This document shows positions 1 to 5,061 of a stretch of DNA of 5,061 bases, piece after piece. Every line of letters begins with the position of its first letter. The stretch's first letter is position 1. The DNA comes from Micavibrio aeruginosavorus. GTDB taxonomy: Bacteria > Pseudomonadota > Alphaproteobacteria > Micavibrionales > Micavibrionaceae. The DNA is taken from positions 1-5,061 of the forward strand of contig QFNK01000159.1 of assembly GCA_003240795.1 (NCBI GenBank), written 5' to 3'. A model generated the notes under the pieces. That model was not told the origin of the DNA and did no database searches. It saw only the letters and a program-made list of their open reading frames with translations. The position numbers and the translations under genes were made by a program.

Positions 1-1
1 C

Positions 2-268
2 GAGCAGCGCCAGCAGTTCAGCCTCGCCGTAGCCGCTCATGGATTCGAGGCGAAGGTCGAACTGGACGATGGTGGAACGCTGGGACAAAAGCGTTTCCGT
101 GGCCGTATCGCCCCCGCCAAGCAAGAAGGTTTCGTAACCCTGATCGTCGATAATACGGAGCAGGTTCTGGAAGTTGCCAATATCAAAAAGGCGCGACTGG
201 CCCTCACGGATGAGCTGATCAAGGCTATGCAAAAACAAAGACTCGAAAAACAAAACGCCGTTAACTGA
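2..268 (+). CDS. rimP: Ribosome maturation factor RimP, C-terminal part (5' end outside window)
   Basis: RimP is a cytoplasmic assembly factor that binds the 30S subunit and is needed for its efficient maturation. Only the last 88 codons are present, read in the frame of base 2 and ending in TGA at 266-268. The visible part covers the C-terminal SH3-like beta-barrel domain. HGFEAKVEL (fragment residues 13-21) is followed by the basic strand QKRFRGRI (29-36), which is typical of the family, then a strand-forming GFVTLIVD (43-50), and the closing ANIKKARLALTDELI (59-73), which matches the usual alphaproteobacterial RimP ending. A short Lys/Gln-rich tail (74-88) follows. The N-terminal domain is lost to the window edge, so total length and start cannot be judged. 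The gene sits 32 bases upstream of nusA, the standard rimP-nusA arrangement, which supports the call independently of the motifs. Nothing suggests a frameshift or decay. Confidence 0.93.
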   Translation, partial: EQRQQFSLAVAAHGFEAKVELDDGGTLGQKRFRGRIAPAKQEGFVTLIVDNTEQVLEVANIKKARLALTDELIKAMQKQRLEKQNAVN

Positions 269-274
269 CGTCAT

Positions 275-294
275 AAGGACCAAGGACAAAGGAT
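275..294 (+). promoter_or_regulatory. Triple SD-like heptad repeat; ribosome binding site of nusA
   Basis: Three AAGGA cores lie in a row at exactly 7-base spacing, starting at 275, 282 and 289 (AAGGACC, AAGGACA, AAGGATA). The last core ends at 293, seven bases before the nusA ATG at 301, a good Shine-Dalgarno distance, so it decides the start. The two upstream copies are too far from the ATG to be used directly. They could act as standby anti-SD contacts or be a chance product of slippage. The stretch lies wholly in the rimP-nusA gap. Confidence 0.7.
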
Positions 295-300
295 AAGATT

Positions 301-1815
301 ATGGAACTGCTGCAAGTTGCCGATGCTGTTGCCCGTGAAAAGAATATCGACCGCGATATCGTGCTCGAAGCGATGGAAGAAGCCATCCAGAAGGCCGGCC
401 GCTCCAAATACGGTCATGACCATGACATCCGCGCGCATATCGACCGCCGTTCCGGCAATATCTCGCTGAAGCGCTACCGCGAAGTTGTCGAGCAGATCGA
501 AAATGTCGAAGACGAAGTTCGTCAATTGACGGTCGAACAGGCAAAACGCATCAAGAAAGACGCCGTTCTTGGCGACTTCCTGATCGACGATCTGCCGCCG
601 CTCGATTTCGGCCGCATTGCCGCGCAAACGGCGAAACAGGTTATCGTGCAGAAAGTCCGCGAAGCGGAGCGCGAGCGTCAGTACGGCGAATTCAAGGACC
701 GTATCGGCGAAGTCATCAACGGCGTTGTCAAACGCGTTGAATACGGCAACACGACCATCGACATCGGCGGCAAGGGCGAAGGCCTTCTGCGCCGTGACGA
801 GGCGCTGCCACGCGAACATTTCAAAACGGGCGACCGCGTTCGTGCATACATCTATGACGTACGCCCTGAAACACGCGGCCCGCAGATCTTCCTGTCGCGC
901 AGCCACCCGCAATTCATGGCAAAACTCTTCCAACAGGAAGTGCCGGAAATCTATGACGGCGTGATCGAGATCAAGGCCGTTGCCCGCGACCCGGGTTCGC
1001 GCGCGAAGATCGCCGTTTATTCCCGCGACTCATCGATCGACCCTGTCGGCGCCTGCGTCGGTATGCGCGGATCGCGCGTTCAGGCCGTTGTCGGTGAACT
1101 GCAGGGTGAGAAGATCGACATCGTTCCATGGTCTCAGGACATCGCTTCCTTCATCGTAAACGCGCTGCAACCTGCCGCCGTTGCGAAGGTTGTTCTTGAT
1201 GAAGACAAGAAACGCATGGACTGCGTCGTTCCGGAAGAACAACTCAGCCTCGCCATCGGCCGCCGCGGTCAGAACGTCCGCCTTGCCTCCATGCTTTGCG
1301 GCTGGGACATCGACATCATGACCGAAGCCGAAGAGTCCGCACGCCGCGCCGAAGAAACGCGCACGCGTTCCGCCCTCTTTATCGAAGCCCTTGACGTTGA
1401 CGAAGTCATCGCCCAACTCCTTGTTGCAGAAGGTTTTGCGACTGTTGAGGAAATCGGCGAGACGCATGTCGATGAAATGATGCAGATTCAAGGCTTTGAC
1501 GAAGAAGTCGCCGCCGAGCTTATCAACCGTGCCAATACATGGCTGGATGAACAGCAGGCAAAACTTCAGGAGCAGAGCGCGAAACTCGGCATTGCCGACG
1601 ACCTCGTTTCCATGGAAGGCCTGTCGCCTGCACAGATCATCAAGCTTGGCGAAGCCGGCGTTAAGACGCGCGACGACTTTGCCGACCTTGCAACGGACGA
1701 ACTCGTCGAAATTCTCGGCGAAGGTTCCATCACGACGAAAAATGCGGAAGCATTGATCATGAAGGCACGCAGCCACTGGTTCACCGAAGAGGAGCAGGCA
1801 GCCGCTAACGGCTAA
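301..1815 (+). CDS. nusA: Transcription termination/antitermination factor NusA
   Basis: NusA binds RNA polymerase and nascent RNA, and modulates pausing, hairpin-dependent and Rho-dependent termination, and rRNA antitermination. The 504-residue product is close to the usual proteobacterial length (E. coli about 495). Domains in order: the polymerase-binding N-terminal domain (about 1-128); an S1 RNA-binding domain (about 132-202, with IGEVINGVVKRVEYGNTTID near its start); KH1 (about 225-285, with GxxG as GMRG at 254-257); KH2 (about 293-350, with GRRG at 320-323 inside LAIGRRGQNVRLAS); and a C-terminal region with two acidic helix-hairpin-helix-like repeats (about 362-415 and 432-490). These resemble the AR1 and AR2 domains of gammaproteobacterial NusA. 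A run of Asp and Glu precedes each. The ATG at 301 is chosen because it has a well-spaced AAAGGA and because MELLQVADAVAREKNI aligns with the family N-terminus. The gene follows rimP and precedes infB, the classic order. All the expected motifs are present and there is no sign of disruption. Confidence 0.98.
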   Translation: MELLQVADAVAREKNIDRDIVLEAMEEAIQKAGRSKYGHDHDIRAHIDRRSGNISLKRYREVVEQIENVEDEVRQLTVEQAKRIKKDAVLGDFLIDDLPPLDFGRIAAQTAKQVIVQKVREAERERQYGEFKDRIGEVINGVVKRVEYGNTTIDIGGKGEGLLRRDEALPREHFKTGDRVRAYIYDVRPETRGPQIFLSRSHPQFMAKLFQQEVPEIYDGVIEIKAVARDPGSRAKIAVYSRDSSIDPVGACVGMRGSRVQAVVGELQGEKIDIVPWSQDIASFIVNALQPAAVAKVVLDEDKKRMDCVVPEEQLSLAIGRRGQNVRLASMLCGWDIDIMTEAEESARRAEETRTRSALFIEALDVDEVIAQLLVAEGFATVEEIGETHVDEMMQIQGFDEEVAAELINRANTWLDEQQAKLQEQSAKLGIADDLVSMEGLSPAQIIKLGEAGVKTRDDFADLATDELVEILGEGSITTKNAEALIMKARSHWFTEEEQAAANG

Positions 1816-1860
1816 ACGAGCCTGCCCCCTTCAAACCTTTAAATATTAGATTGTGAAGTA
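1816..1860 (+). promoter_or_regulatory. nusA-infB spacer / infB translation leader with weak SD
   Basis: This 45-base gap has a C-rich first half and an A+T-rich second half (about 1838-1854). The only purine-rich stretch near the infB ATG is GTGAAG at 1853-1858, a poor match to AAGGAGG and rather close to the start. There is no terminator-like hairpin with a U-run, so read-through from nusA is expected. A 5-bp pairing CTTCA (1829-1833) with TGAAG (1854-1858) around a 20-base loop is possible but weak. An unstructured A/U-rich leader could compensate for the weak SD through ribosomal protein S1; that is inference. Confidence 0.45.
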
Positions 1861-4434
1861 ATGAGCGAAAGCAACGACGACAAAGGCAAAAAACCCCTCT
1901 CCCTCGGCAACAAAGCCGGCGGCGGAACATTGAGCCTTAAAGGAAACGCCGCGGCGCAGGCACGGCAGAACCTTTCCGGGGGAAGCCGCGGAACGGTGGT
2001 GGAAGTGCGCCGCCGCCGAGTAGCGGGCGGACGTGACGAAGCGCCACAAAGCGCAGCGCCGCAACAGGCAGACACGGGTTCTTCGGAACTTCACAACCTG
2101 TCATCCGCAGAGCGCGAAGCACGCGCCAAAGCCCTTCGCGAGGCACTGGCACAGCCGAAAAAAGAGCGTGTTGAAGATGAGCGCGATTCCGAAATCGGCA
2201 CGATCGTCCACCGTGAAGAGCCGAAAAAAGCCGAACCTAAAATGACGATCGAGGAAGCGCGCCGCCGCGAACTCGAAGAGCTTGAGAAAATCGAAGCGGA
2301 AGAAAAAGCCCGCCAGAAAGAAGCAGACCGTCAGCGTCAGGATCAGGTTCGTTCCTTCACGGCCCCTTCTACGCCGTCTTCGGCACCGTTTGCCGGACGT
2401 CCTGCCGCACCGGGTGCGGGCCGCGTGGCGGAGCCTGTCGACAACGAATCCATGCGCGATCGCATGCGCCGCAACACCAATCCGCGCAATCCACGCGGCG
2501 GCGAAGAAAACCGCTGGTCTTCCGGCAAGCTTACCGTTTCCAAAGTCCTGAACCAGGATTCCGACCGTGACGGCGGACGCTCCCTCGCCTCCGTCAAACG
2601 TGCCCGTGAAAAGGCGCGCAAGATCGCGATGGGTTCGAAGGAACCGGCACAGAAGGTTTACCGCGAAGTCGTTATTCCCGAAGTCATCACGGTTCAGGAA
2701 CTTGCGAACCGCATGGCTGAACGCTCCGCCGATGTCGTAAAGGCGCTGATGAAACTCGGCGTTATGGCGACCATCAACCAATCGATCGATGCGGACACCG
2801 CAGAACTGATCGTTACCGATTTCGGTCACACGGTCAGACGCGTCACCGAATCCGATGTTGAAACGGATCTTGGCGGCGGTGAAGATACGGCGGAACAACT
2901 TGTTTCCCGTCCCCCTGTCGTTACGATCATGGGTCACGTCGACCACGGTAAAACATCGCTTCTCGACGCCCTGCGTTCCACGGATGTCGTATCCGGCGAA
3001 GCCGGCGGTATTACACAGCATATCGGCGCGTATCAGGTAACGCTGAAATCCGGTGATAAGATCACCTTCCTCGACACGCCTGGTCACGCGGCCTTTACCG
3101 AAATGCGCGCACGCGGTGCGAACGTCACGGACATCGTCGTCCTTGTCGTTTCTGCCGCCGATTCCATCATGCCGCAGACGATCGAGGCGATTAACCACGC
3201 GAAAGCGGCGGGCGTTCCGATCATCGTTGCCGTCAACAAGGTCGACCTTCCCGATGCGAACCCGCAAAAGGTGAAGCAGGACCTTCTCCAGCACGAGATC
3301 ATCGTGGAAGAGCTGGGCGGCGACACGATGTGCGTCGAGATTTCCGCGAAGAAGAGAATCAACCTCGACAAGCTGGAAGAAGCCATTCTCTTGCAGGCCG
3401 AAGTTCTCGAACTCAAGGTCAATCCGAACCGCGACGCCGTTGGTGCCGTTGTCGAATCCAAAATGGAAATCGGCCGTGGATCCGTGGCGACCGTACTGAT
3501 CCAGCGCGGAACGCTGAAACAAGGCGATATCTTCGTCGTCGGCGCCGAATGGGGCCGCGTACGTGCGCTCTATGACGACCGTGGTAATCAGCTGCAAAAA
3601 GCCGTTCCGGGTCAGCCTGTCGAAGTTCTCGGCCTCACCGGTACGCCTGATGCGGGTGATATCCTGAACGTTGTCGAAAACGAAGCGAAAGCCCGTGAAG
3701 TTTCCGAATACCGTGCCCGCAAGAAACGCGAACGCGCAAGCGCTGCGCTTTCCACGAATCGCCAGGGCAAGTCGTTCGAAGACATTCTGGCCGCCGCGAA
3801 AGTCGCCGACAACAAAAAGATCCTGCCCGTCCTCATCAAGGGCGACGTGCACGGCTCGGTCGAAGCGATCATCGGATCTCTCGGCAAACTTACCGAAGAA
3901 AGCACGGAAATCGGGATTCAGGTCCTGCACTCCGGCGTTGGCGGTATTACCGAATCCGACATCACACTGGCCAAGGCATCCAATGCGTTCGTCATCGGCT
4001 TCAACGTCCGTGCGAATGCACAGGCACGCGTTCAGGCCGAGCGTGAAGGCGTTCAGATCCGTTATTACAACATCATCTACAACGTGATCGATGATGCTAG
4101 AGCGGTTCTTTCCGGCATGTTGTCGCCGACACGCCGCGAAGACTATCTCGGCCAGGCGGAAATCCGTCAGGTGTTCAACATTACGAAGGTCGGAAAGATC
4201 GGCGGATGTATGGTTACGACGGGTATGGTCAAACGCGGCGCCGGCGTCCGTTTGCTCCGCGACAACGTCGTTATCCACGAAGGGACGCTCAAGACCCTCA
4301 AACGCTTCAAGGACGAAGTCAAGGAAGTCAAAGAGGGCATGGAATGCGGTATGGCCTTTGAAGGGTACGAGGATATCAAGGAAGGCGATATCATCGAATG
4401 CTATCAGGTCGTGGAAGAAGCCCGTACGCTGTAA
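1861..4434 (+). CDS. infB: Translation initiation factor IF-2 (GTPase)
   Basis: IF2 is the cytoplasmic GTPase that places fMet-tRNA on the 30S subunit and drives 50S joining. The 857-residue product begins with a basic segment (LSLGNKAGGGTLSLKG, residues 13-28, then EVRRRRV 48-54), as in alphaproteobacterial IF2. Next come a highly charged, probably helical or coiled-coil stretch (about 82-162), a Pro/Ala-rich linker (168-192), and an IF2_N fold (about 272-323, VIPEVITVQELANRMAERSA). The G domain (about 352-515) has G1 GHVDHGKT at 358-365, G2 Thr in GGIT at 382-385, G3 DTPGH at 405-409, G4 NKVD at 459-462 and G5 SAK at 495-497. Domain II covers about 520-605 and domain III about 637-740. The C2 domain that binds fMet-tRNA (about 755-857) has Cys783 in GGCMVT and Cys829 in GMECG. 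Their 46-residue spacing is the same as I recall for the conserved cysteine pair in Bacillus IF2. All catalytic motifs are intact, including the His of HVDHGKT and of DTPGH. The ATG at 1861 fits the family N-terminus despite a weak SD. The gene follows nusA directly, without an intervening ylxR. Confidence 0.99.
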   Translation: MSESNDDKGKKPLSLGNKAGGGTLSLKGNAAAQARQNLSGGSRGTVVEVRRRRVAGGRDEAPQSAAPQQADTGSSELHNLSSAEREARAKALREALAQPKKERVEDERDSEIGTIVHREEPKKAEPKMTIEEARRRELEELEKIEAEEKARQKEADRQRQDQVRSFTAPSTPSSAPFAGRPAAPGAGRVAEPVDNESMRDRMRRNTNPRNPRGGEENRWSSGKLTVSKVLNQDSDRDGGRSLASVKRAREKARKIAMGSKEPAQKVYREVVIPEVITVQELANRMAERSADVVKALMKLGVMATINQSIDADTAELIVTDFGHTVRRVTESDVETDLGGGEDTAEQLVSRPPVVTIMGHVDHGKTSLLDALRSTDVVSGEAGGITQHIGAYQVTLKSGDKITFLDTPGHAAFTEMRARGANVTDIVVLVVSAADSIMPQTIEAINHAKAAGVPIIVAVNKVDLPDANPQKVKQDLLQHEIIVEELGGDTMCVEISAKKRINLDKLEEAILLQAEVLELKVNPNRDAVGAVVESKMEIGRGSVATVLIQRGTLKQGDIFVVGAEWGRVRALYDDRGNQLQKAVPGQPVEVLGLTGTPDAGDILNVVENEAKAREVSEYRARKKRERASAALSTNRQGKSFEDILAAAKVADNKKILPVLIKGDVHGSVEAIIGSLGKLTEESTEIGIQVLHSGVGGITESDITLAKASNAFVIGFNVRANAQARVQAEREGVQIRYYNIIYNVIDDARAVLSGMLSPTRREDYLGQAEIRQVFNITKVGKIGGCMVTTGMVKRGAGVRLLRDNVVIHEGTLKTLKRFKDEVKEVKEGMECGMAFEGYEDIKEGDIIECYQVVEEARTL

Positions 4435-4444
4435 CAAACATCCC

Positions 4445-4469
4445 TCACCCCCGCGTCAAACGGGGGTGA
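4445..4469 (+). other. Perfect GC-rich intercistronic hairpin between infB and rbfA
   Basis: TCACCCCCG (4445-4453) is the exact reverse complement of CGGGGGTGA (4461-4469), giving a 9-bp stem with six G-C pairs in a row and a 7-base loop, CGTCAAA. It starts 10 bases after the infB stop codon. The bases after it are TGATTTCAGG, with no run of T, so it lacks the U-tract of an intrinsic terminator. It ends 7 bases before the rbfA Shine-Dalgarno. It may protect the upstream mRNA from 3' exonucleases, cause partial attenuation, or tune rbfA translation; the sequence does not separate these. Confidence 0.75.
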
Positions 4470-4476
4470 TGATTTC

Positions 4477-4480
4477 AGGA
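4477..4480 (+). promoter_or_regulatory. Ribosome binding site of rbfA
   Basis: AGGA ends seven bases before the ATG at 4488, a normal Shine-Dalgarno spacing, and supports that start. It lies just downstream of the infB-rbfA hairpin and outside its stem, so it should stay accessible when the hairpin is folded. Confidence 0.65.
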
Positions 4481-4487
4481 ACGAAGA

Positions 4488-4877
4488 ATGAAAAAGAGTA
4501 CGGCAAGCCAACCATCACAACGCATGCTCCGCGTCGGGGAACAGATCAGACATGTTCTGGCCGAGGTTCTTTCGCGCGGGCATTTCCACAACCCGCTTCT
4601 GATGGATGCCGCAAGCAGCGTTACCGTGACGGAAGTGCGCGTGTCACCAGACCTGAAACACGCGACCGCCTATGTCATCTCGCTTGGCGGCGCGAACATG
4701 GCGGAATTCCTTCCGGCCCTGAATGAAGAGGCTCACGCCTTCCAAAAAGAAATCAACCGCCAGACGCAACTTAAATTCACACCGAAGCTGCAATTCCGCG
4801 GCGATGATATGTTCGACAAGGCGCAACGTCTGGACAGTCTTATAAGCAATATCAAGTATTCGGATCAGAACGAATAG
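4488..4877 (+). CDS. rbfA: 30S ribosome-binding factor RbfA
   Basis: RbfA is a small KH-fold protein that binds the 30S subunit near the 5' helix of 16S rRNA, helps late maturation and matters for cold adaptation. The 129-residue length is typical. Visible family blocks are QRMLRVGEQIRHVLAEVLSR (residues 11-30, helix 1), the strand SVTVTEVRVSPDLKHATAYV (44-63) with the near-invariant VRVSPDL, the helix around EFLPALNEEAHAFQKEI (73-89), and LKFTPKLQFRGDD (95-107) followed by FDKAQRLDSLI (109-119). The start is set by the AGGA at 4477-4480 and by the short polar N-terminal extension before the conserved helix. It follows infB by 53 bases in the standard infB-rbfA order and is likely co-transcribed with it, subject to whatever the intervening hairpin does. 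There is no sign of truncation. The C-terminal tail (KYSDQNE) is short and lacks the longer extension found in some RbfA proteins. Confidence 0.97.
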   Translation: MKKSTASQPSQRMLRVGEQIRHVLAEVLSRGHFHNPLLMDAASSVTVTEVRVSPDLKHATAYVISLGGANMAEFLPALNEEAHAFQKEINRQTQLKFTPKLQFRGDDMFDKAQRLDSLISNIKYSDQNE

Positions 4878-4890
4878 ATACGATTTGTCG

Positions 4891-5061
4891 ATGCTGCGTA
4901 AATCTCTTACACCATTGTTTAATGGCCCTGTTTTATCCGGCAGGCTTGTTTTAAGAAAACTCAAAAATAAAGATGCCAATGCCTTTCAAGCGGCTATGAT
5001 TGAAAATAACTCTGAAATGGAGCGTTGTTTTTCGATGCCGCAAGGCGTTGGAAACGATATA
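4891..5061 (+). CDS. Possible RimJ/RimL-type GNAT N-acetyltransferase, N-terminal 57 codons (runs off window)
   Basis: The frame from ATG 4891 stays open to the window end (57 codons). Residues 15-36 read as a beta strand SGRLVLRKLKNKDA followed by the helix NAFQAAMIENNSEMERCF. This pattern (R-L-x-L-R-x-L near the start, an Asp-Ala helix cap, then an E-N/S-x-x-x-M helix) is what the first strand and helix of RimJ/RimL-like GNAT proteins look like. Those enzymes move an acetyl group from acetyl-CoA to an amine. The acetyl-CoA-binding motif A would lie beyond the window, so the assignment rests on the N-terminus only. No clear Shine-Dalgarno precedes the ATG; TTG at 4885 is an alternative in-frame start. 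The gene begins 13 bases after rbfA. My hand count gives about 40% GC, well below the upstream genes, and the codon TTA occurs twice here (for Leu at residues 15 and 20), whereas infB codons from about 2104 to its end contain none. Recent acquisition is possible. The protein could also be a hypothetical of another family. Confidence 0.5.
   Translation, partial: MLRKSLTPLFNGPVLSGRLVLRKLKNKDANAFQAAMIENNSEMERCFSMPQGVGNDI

Noticed and set aside
271..933. Minus-strand open frame opposite the 5' half of nusA (about 220 codons), and a similar one at 1030-1776
   Set aside because: Both are in-register shadows of nusA with Phe/Asp/Arg-rich translations and no family motif.
1829..1858. Possible stem CTTCA/TGAAG in the nusA-infB gap
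   Set aside because: Only 5 bp with a 20-base loop and mostly A/T flanks; this is expected by chance and too weak to call a regulatory structure.
2242..2631. Internal in-frame ATGs in infB (2242, 2452, 2464, 2629) as starts of shorter IF2 forms like those of E. coli
   Set aside because: None has a well-spaced Shine-Dalgarno. The closest purine run to 2629 is about 14 bases away. An isoform cannot be supported from sequence.
4315..4332. 9-base tandem repeat GAAGTCAAG/GAAGTCAAA
   Set aside because: It encodes EVKEVK in the conserved C2 domain of IF2, where related proteins have a similar charged pattern, so it is explained by coding.
2101..4437. Long open frame on the minus strand opposite infB (about 778 codons)
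   Set aside because: It is in codon register with infB and exists because infB avoids TTA, CTA and TCA. The translation shows no recognisable domain and infB is unambiguous.
4445..4476. Calling the infB-rbfA hairpin an intrinsic terminator
   Set aside because: The stem is strong but no run of T follows it, and rbfA, with its own SD, lies just downstream in the conserved operon order.
4644..4979. Minus-strand open frame across rbfA and the start of the tail ORF
   Set aside because: It overlaps the well-supported rbfA and its translation has no recognisable domain.

Overview
The window is a stretch of the conserved bacterial transcription-translation operon, all on the + strand and in the order rimP (3' end only), nusA, infB, rbfA, then the 5' end of an unrelated-looking ORF. 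The protein sequences suggest an alphaproteobacterium. NusA has the GWDID(I/L)xTEAEES region, IF2 has an N-terminal basic EVRRRRV segment followed by an SAEREARAKAL block, and RbfA begins with a QRMLRVGEQIRH block. The core genes have moderate to high GC (about 58% in an infB segment I counted by hand). I cannot place it below class level from sequence alone.

Layout: 2-268 is the C-terminal 88 codons of the ribosome maturation factor RimP. The 32-base gap to nusA holds a triple heptad repeat of an AAGGA Shine-Dalgarno-like motif. Positions 301-1815 encode a full-length NusA with NTD, S1, KH1, KH2 and two C-terminal acidic/HhH-like repeats. A 45-base A+T-rich spacer with a poor ribosome binding site leads into infB (1861-4434), which encodes a complete 857-residue IF2 with all five G motifs. 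A 53-base gap containing a perfect 9-bp GC-rich hairpin precedes rbfA (4488-4877). Only 13 bases after rbfA, an AT-richer ORF (4891 to the window edge) begins. It resembles the start of a RimJ/RimL-type GNAT acetyltransferase.

The four core genes work together in gene expression and 30S biogenesis. RimP and RbfA help mature the small subunit, NusA controls pausing, termination and antitermination, and IF2 brings initiator tRNA to the 30S subunit. The short gaps and lack of a canonical intrinsic terminator up to 4890 fit one transcription unit.

No undescribed system is visible. The points worth a second look are the absence of a ylxR (DUF448) gene between nusA and infB, the low-GC acetyltransferase-like ORF where truB often follows rbfA, the infB-rbfA hairpin, and the SD-like heptad repeat before nusA.
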